Assembly: GCF_002381345.1 (NCBI RefSeq)
Contig: NZ_CP020660.1
Location: 1,540,692 to 1,604,691 of the forward strand
Origin: Candidatus Enterovibrio altilux
GTDB lineage: Bacteria > Pseudomonadota > Gammaproteobacteria > Enterobacterales > Vibrionaceae
Reading direction: 5' to 3'
DNA length: 64,000 nucleotides
Below are positions 1 to 10,063 of the stretch, one piece after another. Below the pieces are notes generated by a model, which was given only the letters and a program-made list of their open reading frames with translations, was not told where the DNA came from and made no database searches. The position numbers and the translations under genes were made by a program. Every line of letters starts with the position of its first letter. Within the stretch, counting starts at the first letter, position 1.

Positions 1-20
1 AATTATGCCACTAATTTTGA

Positions 21-749
21 TTAACCGTTATTAATTAGTGTGCCTTCTTCCTCACCCATCACAACTCGGCGCAATGCGCCTGGCTTATTCATGTTAAATA
101 TACGGATTGGCATCTTATGATCACGCGCGAGCGTGAAAGCAGCCAAGTCCATTACTTGTAATTCTTTTTCCAGCACATCTTGGTACAATAGGTGATTATA
201 TAACTCAGCGTTAGAATTTTTAGCTGGATCGTCAGTATAAACACCATCAACTTTAGTCGCTTTAATCACGATCTCTGATTCTATTTCAATACCGCGTAAG
301 CACGCAGCAGAGTCCGTGGTGAAAAATGGGTTACCGGTACCAGCAGAAAAGATCACTACGCGTCCGTTCCGCAGTTGGCTAATAGCTTCAGCCCAGTTAT
401 AACTATCACAAACACCATTTAATGGAATAGCGGACATTACTCGTGCATTCACATAGGCACGATGTAACGCATCACGCATAGCCAAACCATTCATTACGGT
501 AGCTAGCATACCCATGTGGTCACCAACAACCCGGTTCATACCTGCTTCAGCAAGGCCAGCACCGCGGAATAAGTTGCCACCACCGATAACTAAGCCAACT
601 TGAACACCAAGTACAACAAGCTCTTTAATGTCTTGCGCCATCCTGTCTAGAGCTGCAGGATCAATACCGAACCCGCCTTTTCCTTGCAGCGCTTCTCCGC
701 TTAATTTAAGCAAAATACGTTGATAGGCTGGTTTTGGGTTTGTAGTCAT
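21..749 (-). CDS. pyrH: UMP kinase PyrH
   Basis: Phosphorylates UMP to UDP with ATP in pyrimidine nucleotide synthesis; a cytoplasmic hexamer of the amino-acid-kinase fold. The N-terminal [10 protein letters not shown] and the [12 protein letters not shown] phosphate-binding loop are present, followed by [11 protein letters not shown], and the length of about 242 residues is normal. I place the start at the second ATG (749), because AAAGG lies 8 bases upstream of it but only 2 bases from the ATG at 755. It is the third gene of rpsB-tsf-pyrH, separated from tsf by a terminator-like hairpin. In relatives frr follows, which would lie just outside the left edge. Identity is certain from the sequence. 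Confidence 0.96.
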   Translation of the reverse strand: MTTNPKPAYQRILLKLSGEALQGKGGFGIDPAALDRMAQDIKELVVLGVQVGLVIGGGNLFRGAGLAEAGMNRVVGDHMGMLATVMNGLAMRDALHRAYVNARVMSAIPLNGVCDSYNWAEAISQLRNGRVVIFSAGTGNPFFTTDSAACLRGIEIESEIVIKATKVDGVYTDDPAKNSNAELYNHLLYQDVLEKELQVMDLAAFTLARDHKMPIRIFNMNKPGALRRVVMGEEEGTLINNG

Positions 750-790
750 TATCATAACCTTTAGGCATTTACGTTTATGGATGTGTTTAT

Positions 791-821
791 AAAAAGACCG
801 TAGGATTCTGCGGCCTTTTTT
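791..821 (-). terminator. hairpin terminator between tsf and pyrH
   Basis: An inverted repeat (AAAAAGACCG.AG / CT.CGG.CTTTTT) with a 4-base loop is flanked by A and T tracts, so it can act as an intrinsic terminator on either strand. It lies between the end of tsf and pyrH and would limit read-through into pyrH. Confidence 0.7.
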
Positions 822-836
822 ATATTCAAAGAAGGA

Positions 837-1682
837 TTAACCTTTTTGAACTGCAGCTATTTCGTCTGCGTAGCTTATTTTTGGAGCCTTTTCGATACCT
901 TCTCCTACTTCTAAGCGAGCAAAGTTAGAAACTGATGTGTTTTTTTCTTTTAAGAATTCACCAACAGAGCTCTTAGGTTCCATAATGAATGGTTGACTAA
1001 GCAGAGAAACTTCACTTATGAATTTATTCATGCGTCCAATAACTATTTTTTCGGCAATTCCATGTGGTTTCCCTTCGTTCATAGCAATTTCAACTTGAAT
1101 CTGTTGTTCTTTCGCTATGATGTCAGCTGGGATGTCTTTTGGATTAATGTACTCTGGTCTAGAAGCCGCAATGTGCATTGCAATGCGTTGAAGAATTGTT
1201 TTATCGCCTGCACCAGCAACAATAACACCAATGCGCTCACCATGACGGTAAGAAGCAGTTAATACACCTTGAACATATCGAACACGACGGATAGAAATAT
1301 TTTCACCGATCTTAGTTACTAGAGCGATACGTGCTTCTTCAAATTGAGCTTGCAGTTCTTCAATCGTAGATTTAGACGTTAATGCAGCGTCAGCAACTGA
1401 GTTTGCAAATACAGTAAAACTGTCATCTTTAGCAACGAAATCCGTTTGACAATTAATCTCTACTAATACTGCGACGTCATTAACATTTTTGATGGTGATT
1501 GTGCCTTCAGCTGCAATGTTACCAGCTTTTTTAGCAGCTTTAGCTGCGCCACTTTTACGCATGTTTTCGATTGCTAGCTCAATGCAGCCATCACTTTCAA
1601 CAAGCGCTGTTTTGCATTTTATTATACCTGCGGCTGTGCGCTCACGCAGTTCTTTAATTAGAGCAGTGGTAACAATTGCCAT
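837..1682 (-). CDS. tsf: elongation factor Ts
   Basis: Guanine-nucleotide exchange factor that regenerates EF-Tu-GTP during translation. The N-terminal UBA-like domain (residues 1-55, with [13 protein letters not shown] and [18 protein letters not shown]) and the TDFV exchange motif (in [13 protein letters not shown], near residue 80) are visible. The 281 residues are the usual length. It lies 121 bases downstream of rpsB with an attenuator-like hairpin between, the standard arrangement that lowers tsf expression relative to S2. There is no sign of decay. Confidence 0.97.
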   Translation of the reverse strand: MAIVTTALIKELRERTAAGIIKCKTALVESDGCIELAIENMRKSGAAKAAKKAGNIAAEGTITIKNVNDVAVLVEINCQTDFVAKDDSFTVFANSVADAALTSKSTIEELQAQFEEARIALVTKIGENISIRRVRYVQGVLTASYRHGERIGVIVAGAGDKTILQRIAMHIAASRPEYINPKDIPADIIAKEQQIQVEIAMNEGKPHGIAEKIVIGRMNKFISEVSLLSQPFIMEPKSSVGEFLKEKNTSVSNFARLEVGEGIEKAPKISYADEIAAVQKG

Positions 1683-1712
1683 TGTTCAAACCTCGATTTG
1701 AAATTTTTGGGT

Positions 1713-1745
1713 AAAAACTAGGGGCCGTGTATTGGGCTTTCCTAG
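1713..1745 (-). terminator. rpsB-tsf attenuator-like hairpin
   Basis: On the minus strand CTAGG pairs with CCTAG, with an inner GCC/GGC pairing, followed immediately by TTTTT. The position between rpsB and tsf matches the attenuator known in enteric bacteria. The stem is short, so partial termination is the likely role. This is inference from position and base pairing. Confidence 0.45.
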
Positions 1746-1803
1746 CCTATAGCACCGTTCATAACAGTCTGATTGCTAAGAATGCTCATAGTGAGTAATT
1801 GTA

Positions 1804-2532
1804 TCACTCCGCGACTTCAATTAATTCGTCTTCAGCTTGAACGATGATGTCCTGACTACGGCCTTTAGTGTAAGACTTAGATGCAGCATTCAAGTAAAGT
1901 TGAACAGCGCGGATTGCGTCATCGTTACCTGGAATAACTAGATCAACACCATCTGGGTTAGAGTTGGTATCAACTACAGCGTATACTGGAATACCCAGAT
2001 TGTTCGCTTCTTTGATAGCAATGTGTTCGCGATCTGCATCAATTAGAAATAGTGCGTCAGGAAGCCCACCCATATTTTTGATACCGCCAAGAGACTTTTC
2101 AAGTTTCTCCATTTCTCTGGTACGCATAAGAGCTTCTTTTTTAGTTAACTTTTCAAAAGTACCGTCGGTTGCTTGAACTTCTAGCTCTTTAAGACGCTTG
2201 ATTGACATCCGAACTGTTTTCCAGTTAGTCAACATGCCTCCCAACCAACGATTGTTTACATAGAACTGGTCACAGCTTTCAGCTGCTGCTTTTATAGAAT
2301 CACTAGCGGCTCGCTTAGTACCCACGAAAAGAACTTTACCTTTACGTTTGCCGATTTTAGCTAGCTCGCCAAGCACTTCGTTGAATAGTGGTACAGTTTT
2401 TTCTAAGTTAATGATATGAACTTTATTTCGTGCCCCAAAGATAAATGGTTTCATCTTTGGATTCCAGTAACGGGTTTGGTGGCCGAAGTGAACTCCAGCT
2501 TTAAGCATGTCACGCATTGAAACAGTAACCAT
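1804..2532 (-). CDS. rpsB: 30S ribosomal protein S2
   Basis: Small-subunit protein S2, which binds the 30S body through S1 and helices 26 and 36. The start [22 protein letters not shown] and the downstream [26 protein letters not shown] and [12 protein letters not shown] blocks are characteristic. The 242 residues are standard. The start at 2532 has AGAGGA 6 bases upstream. First gene of the rpsB-tsf-pyrH operon; map is divergently transcribed on the other side. Confidence 0.97.
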   Translation of the reverse strand: MVTVSMRDMLKAGVHFGHQTRYWNPKMKPFIFGARNKVHIINLEKTVPLFNEVLGELAKIGKRKGKVLFVGTKRAASDSIKAAAESCDQFYVNNRWLGGMLTNWKTVRMSIKRLKELEVQATDGTFEKLTKKEALMRTREMEKLEKSLGGIKNMGGLPDALFLIDADREHIAIKEANNLGIPVYAVVDTNSNPDGVDLVIPGNDDAIRAVQLYLNAASKSYTKGRSQDIIVQAEDELIEVAE

Positions 2533-2544
2533 TATAAATCCTCT

Positions 2545-2620
2545 AGGGGTTAGGCCTCCACATATCTCATACGTCCGACCCTAATGGGCACCCCGGAGCA
2601 TGCGTCGATATGTGTGTGAG
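2545..2620 (-). promoter_or_regulatory. rpsB 5' leader, S2 autoregulatory fold candidate
   Basis: The leader just upstream of rpsB folds on an 8-bp perfect stem (2559-2566 with 2607-2614) enclosing a GC-rich loop with CCGGGGTGCCC. Gammaproteobacterial rpsB leaders are known to bind S2 and repress translation of the operon. The stem is seen in the sequence; the regulatory role is inferred from its position and the known system. Confidence 0.55.
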
Positions 2621-2846
2621 TTAAATTAAAATAACATTGATAATACCCTTATTAAAATCTATCAAGTAGACTTATTAAGGAGGAATATTTCGGCGCGCTT
2701 TATACCATAAAAAGCAAACGTAAATCTAGTATAACAAAGTCATTGGAGATTCGCTTGGGGTTCCTATATGGAGATGCGATGGATAATATGTAATGATAAC
2801 AGTAAATATATTCCTTGCTAAACAGGGATCCAACTGAGAGATAATA
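2621..2846. other. rpsB-map divergent spacer
   Basis: This spacer must carry the promoters for both the rpsB operon and map. It is AT-rich with several TATAAT-like stretches, but I could not single out one convincing -35/-10 pair. No gene is seen. Confidence 0.5.
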
Positions 2847-3644
2847 ATGAGCGTAATTATTAAATCGGTAGAAGAAATCAGGAAAATGCGTGAAGTTGGG
2901 CGTCTTGCAGCACAAGTTTTGGAAATGATTGAGCCGTATGTTAAAGTAGGTGTAACCACGAAAGCCCTCGATGATCAATGCCATACATTTATCACTGAAA
3001 CGCAAAACGCGATTCCAGCACCGCTCAATTATTATGGTTTCCCTAAGTCTATTTGCACGTCTATTAACCATATTATTTGCCATGGTATTCCGAATAATCG
3101 TGATGTTCTTCAAAATGGTGACATTATCAATATTGATATTACAGTCATTAAAGATAGCTACCATGGTGACACATCAAAGATGTTTTTGGTGGGAGATGTT
3201 TCTCAAGAAGATAAAGCTTTGTGCTATGCGGCTCAAGCAAGCTTATATCAAGCCTTAATGAAAGTAAGACCAGGCGCGCGCTTTGGCGATCTAGGCACTG
3301 CAATTCAAAAATTTATTAAAAACCTCCCTAAGCGCTACTCCATTGTGAAAGATTACTGTGGACATGGTATTGGTGCAGTATTTCATGAGGACCCGCAAAT
3401 AGTACACTATAAAAACAACAACTGCACACTGATTAAACCAGGCATGTGCTTTACCATTGAACCTATGATTAATGCAGGTAAGTGTGAGACTATGCTAGAT
3501 AATGAAGATGGATGGACGGTGTATACGGTGGATGGCAAAAAATCCGCACAGTGGGAACATACAATTTTAGTGACTGACACTGGGTGTGAAATTCTAACCC
3601 TTCGCAAAGAAGAAATATTGTCTCGCATTTTAAACAATACATAA
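2847..3644 (+). CDS. map: methionine aminopeptidase, type I
   Basis: Removes the initiator methionine from nascent proteins; cytoplasmic dinuclear metalloenzyme. The five metal ligands are in place: the two Asp in NIDITVIKDSYHGDTSKMF, His in GHGIGAVFHEDP, Glu in TIEPMI and Glu in WEHTILVT. The 265 residues match the family length. The ATG at 2847 follows GAGAG at normal spacing. It is divergent from rpsB and is followed after about 85 bases by the broken glnD, the usual vibrio/enteric order. Confidence 0.97.
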   Translation: MSVIIKSVEEIRKMREVGRLAAQVLEMIEPYVKVGVTTKALDDQCHTFITETQNAIPAPLNYYGFPKSICTSINHIICHGIPNNRDVLQNGDIINIDITVIKDSYHGDTSKMFLVGDVSQEDKALCYAAQASLYQALMKVRPGARFGDLGTAIQKFIKNLPKRYSIVKDYCGHGIGAVFHEDPQIVHYKNNNCTLIKPGMCFTIEPMINAGKCETMLDNEDGWTVYTVDGKKSAQWEHTILVTDTGCEILTLRKEEILSRILNNT

Positions 3645-3730
3645 TCATTATTTTAAAGTAGATTTTGCACCGACTTGTTATGACTCGCAAATTAATTATC
3701 TAACATAAGTTAGTGCCACCAAGGAAGATA

Positions 3731-6277
3731 ATGAATAACCTTTTGCTTACTTTCAACAAACTAACTCACGAACAATTCAATATAGTTGAACTCAAGCATC
3801 AACTATCAGAGTTCGGCGAAGCACAAAAAGAGGCTTTTATTACGCATGTGTCAGTGAATGACTTAGTATATAAGCGCTCCCAATACATAGATGAACTCTT
3901 GAAGCATCTTTGGACTCATTTTAGATTACATCATAATCCAAATCTCTTATTGATTGCAGTGGGCGGTTATGGACGTCGTGAATTACACCCACTTTCAGAT
4001 ATTGATCTTTTAATTTTTCGTAAAAATGAATTAAATAAACAAGATGAAAGCCGTATAAGTAAATTTATTGCCTCAGTGTGGGATTTGAAGCTAAAAATTG
4101 GACATAGCGTCAGAACGCTATCCGAGTGCGTTAACGTAGGGCTCAATAATCTTACCGTAGCTACCAACCTTCAAGAAGCTCGCTTACTTTACGGTAGTGA
4201 ATCCATCTTCTATCAACTCAAAAACTGCATTTATTCAGAACAATTCTGGCCCATCTCTAAATTTTTTAAAGCAAAAGTCCAAGAGCAGCATGATCGGCAT
4301 GCACGTTATCATAATACCGCCTATAATCTTGAACCTGATATTAAGTCTAGTCCCGGTGGTTTGAGAGATATTCATATTATCAGCTGGATAGCTAATCGAC
4401 ATTTTGGGACAACCAGTTTACGTGAGATGAGTAAGTATGGCTTTTTAACAGATGCTGAATGTTTGGAATTAGACGAGTGTCAAACGATGCTTTGGCGTAT
4501 ACGGTTTGCTCTGCACATAGAACTGCGTCGATACGATGATCGTTTGAGATTTTCCCACCAATCTTCGGTGGCGGATACGCTTGAATATAAAGGAAAAGGA
4601 AACCACGGCATCGAATTAATGATGGAAGATTTTTTTGATATATTTGGTCGTGTTTTAGAACTCAATAAAATGCTAATTCATTTATTTGCTCAAGTTATAG
4701 AAGATGAACCAAATTATAAAAATATAGAAGTAATAAGTGGTGATTTGCAACGTCGTGAACGTCAGATTAAAACACGCAAACTAACTTTTTTTAAATGTGT
4801 TCCGCCACTATAGTTACTATATTTTAGTACATTGCTAACGATAATTATACTGAGTTTATTGTAGCACCAACACTGCGCCAACTGAGAACAATAAGGCGTC
4901 AATTAAATCGGTTTTTATGTGATGAACCAGCAGCAAAAGAGAAATTTATAGAATGAACTCATCACCCTAATGCTTTGTATAAAGGATTTTTTAATGCATA
5001 AACATGGTGTGCTTTCAGCGGATCTGCCTCAATGGAACCAAATGATCAGCAAAATATAGTTCAATTTTTTTATGCATATGCCGTTAATGAACACACTATA
5101 TGTTTACTTAAGCATATTAAGGGTTATTGTCTAGGAGAAAGCTGAAAAAAACACCTAATTTGCTACGGTGTTTATCCATGTTTGACTAAGCTTGAATTCT
5201 TATTGCTTTCTGTGATATATTCATAATATAGGTAAAAATCGCGGTGGAGACCACTCTAAAATTGGAGCAAAAAAATTTATACTTTTGTGCATTGAACATG
5301 GATTGTTCGCGCCCTAAATAAAACTTCGCTAGTTGGTTGATAAAAGATCGTTCGCTGGTATCAGTCACCACACAACGACGTGATATTTACAATCCAGAAG
5401 TAATCACCTCATTTGCAAATTTCGTGCGTAATGAAGAACATTTGGATTATCTCATTTGTCTCACTGTGGCAGATGTGCATGCAACCAGTCCTGAATTTTT
5501 GAACAGTTAGGAGCGCACCTTACGGACAGAACTTTATTAATCCACTCAAAAATTTGTGTAACGTGATTTAGGACCCCCCCCCCCGACATTTACGAAGAGA
5601 CTCATCACAATCAACATCTTGCTTCCACAGTTTTGCGTCAGAATGAGTATACTTTTAAAAAATTGAAATTGTATAGCAACATTTTAAAGCTAACTACTTC
5701 TTTATGCCAGATTCATAAGTAAATCGCATGGCATAGCGAACATCTTCTAGGGCATACGATGATCCGATGGTTCTTGTAAGTGAACATTCAATGCGCGGTG
5801 GTACGAAAATCTTAATTTATAGCCCAAACAGACCTAGCTTGTTTGCACGTGCCGTTGTATCGTTCGCGAAGAACAACCTTAATGTTTATGATGCTCAGAT
5901 TATGATAAGTAAAGATGGATTTACACTGGACATATTCGTGATTTTAGACGCGAGAAATAACGTAATATCATCCAGATCGCCATGTAGGGATTAAAGAGGC
6001 CGTAACGCATGCATTGTTACAAAAAAGCGTAATCACGATAACCTATTATAGAAGCCCCCCGTAAGTTAATGGCGTTCAACGCGAAAACCCAGATTAATTT
6101 TTTGGTCAACACATACTAGCAGACGCATATTACTAGAGCTAATAGTCCTTGATACACCAGAGTTACTGAATAACCTCCATTGGAGATCGAGTAGAAAATT
6201 TTTTTATTGTTACCCATAATAATTTATAATTTTTATTTGAAGAGGCACAAGCTTCATTAAAAAATAGTATTTTTTAA
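3731..6277 (+). pseudogene. glnD: glnD, PII uridylyltransferase, full-length pseudogene
   Basis: GlnD adds and removes UMP on PII proteins in response to glutamine. The first 361 codons are open and hold the nucleotidyltransferase core (GGYGRRELHPLSDID), ending at the stop at 4811-4813. Beyond that the family continues in shifting frames: TLRQLRTIRRQLNR (from about 4870), DLPQWNQMISK (5020), VSVTTQRRDIYNPEVI (5360), LDYLICLTVADVHATSP (5450), the first ACT domain (5785-5960, NLNVYDAQIMISKDG) and the second (6130-6277, LLELIVLDTPELL then IGDRVENFFIV). Total span equals 849 codons, close to a normal GlnD. There are many stops and frameshifts, and an 11-C run at 5574-5584. The open N-terminal part could make a protein, but the HD and ACT domains are lost. 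Confidence 0.93.
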
Positions 6278-6385
6278 AAAACTAAACAATATTGCGTAGC
6301 AAAATAAGACAGTACAGCATATAGTAACGCATATTAGCCATGTATCCAATGAATTGATTGTGATGTAAAGGTAATATTCATGTTC

Positions 6386-7335
6386 TATGAATGACTAATC
6401 GCTTTTGTTTTAGGAATGCTTAGCTTTGTTAGTTTATCTGATGCTTTTATCATTGCGTCAGTTTCACTAATCTGAGCGTTGTTATCTCTTAAGCTCAATA
6501 TTTCTCCGAGGAGTTATTTGACTCGATATAGTGTCGTTTTTGGTAGGGAACGTTTGTGGTAACTACACCTTATTTTTTAATGCTGATTTGAACCATTAGT
6601 TTAATACTAACGGTTTCGTAATATTGTCTGGTATCGTAAGCACTATCAGCTGATATTGCGTTAATATTTGGTATATTTGTTTGAGCAAGTTAGATAGTAC
6701 TTTACTGTCAGTCATATTTAATGCACTTAACTCAGCTGTAATGATCTTATGCGCATTTATATCTACTTGCTCCATGTCACTTGCACTTGACTCGTCGTTG
6801 CCCATTAGTCTAATGCTTTTTTATTGTTTATTCGTCTTCACCGTAGACTTTCAGCCTCGTAGAATCATTGGTTAAGTGCTAAATGGTTCCTTTATTCTTC
6901 GTCTTGAACGTATATGGTAACCGTTTTGGCTCGCGCACTAATGCATGAATAGTGAGAGTATGACAATGGTAGTTGAGCAAGTTTAAAAAGAAAAGTGAGG
7001 AATCCCATGATTACCCTGCTTAGTTTAATGCCATAACTAAATAACTTTTTGATTAACCCAGAATGTTAGTGAGCTATGATTGATTAAAGTTTGATTATAC
7101 TGCTTCCAGTTAGCTATTTTTATAGCTAAGCTTCTTCATAGACCTGAATATTGAAATAATCCTAGCTGTTTAGAGTGTTGATTTAAAATGTAGCTTACTT
7201 ATTTAGGAAGTAAAGCCGGTTGCTATAAATGGTTCTTTAGCAGAAACAGCAATGGTTAAAATCAAAAAACTACTGGAAGGGATATTGAGCCTAAGGGATT
7301 ATACAATTCAGATTAGAGAGGCTTCCATCATCGCA
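6386..7335 (-). mobile_element. IS5-type element relic A (composite form)
   Basis: Decayed copy of the dominant IS of the window. Read on the minus strand, fragments of the consensus transposase are recognisable, but several internal blocks are missing and there are many stops. Consensus blocks across the window include IDSTGLKVYGEGEWKVKKHG, ISADGAYDT and GYHKRSLSETAMFRVKK, the last carrying the Y(2)R(3)E(6)K signature. The 5' end of the element at about 7217 joins directly to an inverted piece of another 3' end (7218-7335), the recurrent composite junction. The outer inverted repeat on the left is lost. Confidence 0.85.
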
Positions 7336-7797
7336 ACGTTAAATATGGATAACCGATTGAGAATTATATGAAATATTTTCATTACAATCAAATACGTAAG
7401 CAATGATTTTTTCAATTATCGCTCCTATACATACTAGAATCAGCAAGGTTTTTTGTTACCCACTAAAGATCACAATTCTTCCACTGCGTAGATACGCACT
7501 TCTTTCTGCACGTCAAGAGGAAAAAGTAGTTATACAGTGGGGTGCGGATTTTTAAAAATATGGCTTTATTTTCTGAATTAGGAAACAAAGCTTTCTAAGG
7601 TAGCAGATCGCCAGATCTGTGTGCAATACACATTGTATAAATAAATAAATTTATTTCTTCGTTTTCAGATAATTACTCACAAGATATTTCTTTATGATGT
7701 CATCGCCTACTATTAGCCGAAGGCAAATGTAATAAAGTTATTTGTGATTACCTACAGATCTGCCTAAATTCAATCAACTAATAAGCGAGAGTGTTTA
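7336..7797. other. spacer with IS-end footprint and a dispersed repeat
   Basis: No intact gene. It holds a 30-bp footprint at 7562-7591 in which two IS terminal repeats are fused back to back. It also holds a stretch at about 7450-7555 that resembles, in inverted orientation, 15525-15635 (shared core CTTTCTGCACGTCAAG). Confidence 0.6.
7562..7591. repeat. fused IS terminal inverted repeats
   Basis: GGCTTTATTTTCT is followed by GAATTAGGAAACAAAGC, that is, a left and a right terminal repeat of the local IS with nothing between. It is most simply a copy reduced to its two ends by an internal deletion. Confidence 0.65.
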
Positions 7798-8016
7798 ATG
7801 GATATAGATGCTTTTTGGCAATATAAACCTCCGTGTCTAAGTCTCGTAAAATTTGGGGAAGATGGCATACGCATTGGATTTAAAAATAAATTAATCAATT
7901 AAGAAGGAGATAATGCGGAAAGTAATGCCGGATTAAATTTTTTGAATAATCAAGCTATCTTAAAAGATGAACTTAAATATGAATTTTGCGATAAATTTAA
8001 AAAATGTCTTTTATAA
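7798..8016 (+). pseudogene. small ORF with one in-frame TAA, unrecognised
   Basis: An ATG preceded by a purine-rich stretch opens a frame of 34 codons (MDIDAFWQYKPPCLSLVKF...) that ends in TAA at 7900-7902. The same frame then continues for 37 more codons (EGDNAESNAGLNFLNNQAIL...) to TAA at 8014-8016. Frame and composition are kept across the stop, which suggests a gene of about 72 codons broken by one point mutation. I do not recognise the family. It stands alone between IS relics and the TAXI binding-protein gene. Confidence 0.45.
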
Positions 8017-8155
8017 CTTTGAAGCGTGAATCCTAACTCTTACGATTAAACAATGATTTTTAAATAATTTTATTGCAGACCTAAGTCATAAATTATTTAT
8101 AAATGGCGGACTAGCACTGAGCAAACAACTATATTTTTGACAAGGAACATAAAGA

Positions 8156-9127
8156 ATGAAAATGTTAAAAGCTGCTATTGTAGTAATAAATTTTGCAGCT
8201 GTTGTAGGTACTACCGTGCCAGTACAAGCCAACCAATTCGTTACAATCGGTACCGGAAGTGTAACTGGTGTTTACTATCCTACAGGCGGTGCAATTTGTC
8301 GTTTAGTCAATAACTTTACAAAAGACCATGGTATCCATTGTTCCGTAGAAAGTACCGGAGGTTCTATCTACAACATCAATACCATTCGTGCAGGTGAGCT
8401 CGACATGGGTATTGCTCAGTCTGACTGGCAGTTTCATGCCTACAATGGCAGCAGTAAATTTTTTGACCAAGGTTCTTTCAAAGGTCTTCGAGCAGTATTT
8501 GCAGTTCATTTTGAACCGTTCACCGTAGTTGCTCGTGCAGACTCTGGCATTAAAATATTTGACGACTTAAAAGGAAAGCGTGTAAATATAGGTAACCCAG
8601 GTGCAGGTCAGCGCGGCACCATTGAAGTGCTGATGGACAGGATGGGTTGGACCATGAACGATTTTAAAAAAGTGTCAGAGTTAAAAGCAACAGAACAATC
8701 TAAGGCTCTATGTGATAACAAGATTGATGCTATGGTTTATACTGTTGGTCACCCAAGCGGTGCAATTCAAGAAGCAACCACAGCTTGTGACAGTGTAGTT
8801 GTTGAAGTAGACAATGCAGCTGTACAGAAGCTAGTATCAGACAATGATTATTATCGTTCAGCAACCATTTATGGTGGTATGTACCGTGGCAACGATGGGG
8901 ATGTAAGTACTTTTGGTGTAGCAGCGACCTTAATATCTTCGTCTGAGGTACCTGATGAAATTATTTACAACGTAGTTAAAGCAGTATTCGAAAATTTTGA
9001 CGATTTTCGACGTTTACACCCTGCATTTACAAACCTAAAGAAGGAAGAAATGATTTTTGATGGTTTATCAGTCCCTCTTCACTCAGGTGCCGTAAAATAT
9101 TATAAAGAAGCAGGCTTGCTCAAATAA
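8156..9127 (+). CDS. TAXI-family TRAP transporter solute-binding protein
   Basis: Periplasmic receptor of the TRAP-associated extracytoplasmic immunogenic (TAXI) type, which delivers small organic anions such as glutamate or C4-dicarboxylates to a fused DctQM permease. An N-terminal signal peptide (about residues 1-25, cleaved near VQANQ) is followed by the family opening FVTIGTGSVTGVYYPTGGAICRLVN and by DMGIAQSDWQFHAYNG. The 323 residues are the usual length and the frame is clean. AAGGA lies about 10 bases before the ATG. No permease gene is adjacent; both flanks are IS relics or a broken ORF. The substrate cannot be read from the sequence. Confidence 0.88.
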   Translation: MKMLKAAIVVINFAAVVGTTVPVQANQFVTIGTGSVTGVYYPTGGAICRLVNNFTKDHGIHCSVESTGGSIYNINTIRAGELDMGIAQSDWQFHAYNGSSKFFDQGSFKGLRAVFAVHFEPFTVVARADSGIKIFDDLKGKRVNIGNPGAGQRGTIEVLMDRMGWTMNDFKKVSELKATEQSKALCDNKIDAMVYTVGHPSGAIQEATTACDSVVVEVDNAAVQKLVSDNDYYRSATIYGGMYRGNDGDVSTFGVAATLISSSEVPDEIIYNVVKAVFENFDDFRRLHPAFTNLKKEEMIFDGLSVPLHSGAVKYYKEAGLLK

Positions 9128-9182
9128 AAAACTAGTCATGTATTCAATTAGTTAACTATGGCGTAAAGGCAATACTGTTTTA

Positions 9183-10063
9183 TTTTTAATTCAAGTTCAG
9201 ATAGCAAATCTTCACATGATTCACGATTAGACGCTCTTTTTCGCTTCCGCATACCTAGTTTTGTTAGTTTATTTAATGCTTTTATTATGACATAAGTTTT
9301 GTTAATCTGAGTATTGTAATCTCTTGGGATTCATGTCCCTTCTGGTAACTGACCGCTGAATTACGAGGGTGACTTCGTTTCTAAAAAGTTGATTCTTTTC
9401 TTGGTGGTAAGAGTGGAACCGCTCGTTTAATATAAATGGTTGCGTAACCATGTTAGGTGTTGTAAGCACTATTGGCTGATATTTCATTAATCCTACTGCG
9501 TGCCTGTTTGAGCAAATTTAAAAATAGAATGCATGAATTTTTGTAGACATCTCAATGGTATTAAAAATACGCATTTAACTCCATGAGGGCCATCGTAATA
9601 GCTAAGTTGCTAAATAAACGAGGTCTTTCATGATTACCCTTTTTAGTTTAATTCTATAGCCGAATAGCTTTTTCATTAATTCAAAATGTTAGTGATCCAC
9701 GATTGATTACAGCTTGATTATATTGCTTCCGATTAGTTATTTTGTGGCGAAGCTTCTGCATAAACCTGAATATTTAAGTTAGTCTAGCTGTTTAGAGTGT
9801 TGATTAAAAATCTAGTTCCCTGATTTAAAAAATAAAGCTAGTTATCATAAACGTTTCTTAGCAGAGACGGCAATGGTTTAGTCAAAATACTCCTCGCAGA
9901 GACATTGAGCCTAAAGGATCACACAACTTAGATTAGTCAAACCTACGACATGATAAAAGCGTTACATAAGCTGACAAGACTAGGTAGGTCTAAAATAAAA
10001 GAAGTTGTCTAATAGTGAATCATGTTGGGATTTGCCATCTGAACTCTTATTAGGAAACAAAGC
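9183..10063 (-). mobile_element. IS5-type element relic B (composite form)
   Basis: Minus-strand IS copy with a large internal deletion whose ends both lie at a repeated GAGCAA(A/G)TTT motif near 9510. The 5' end joins at about 9838 to an inverted 3'-end piece (to 10063) that ends in an intact outer repeat, TAGGAAACAAAGC. Confidence 0.85.

Noticed and set aside
993..1262. Plus-strand open frame of 89 codons inside tsf
   Set aside because: Antisense to the conserved tsf coding sequence; no family resemblance.
2700..3164. Minus-strand open frame of 154 codons over map
   Set aside because: Antisense to map, which has all its metal ligands; composition is not protein-like.
5574..5584. Phase-variable poly-C switch
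   Set aside because: It lies in the middle of a glnD pseudogene with many other stops, so slippage could not restore a gene.
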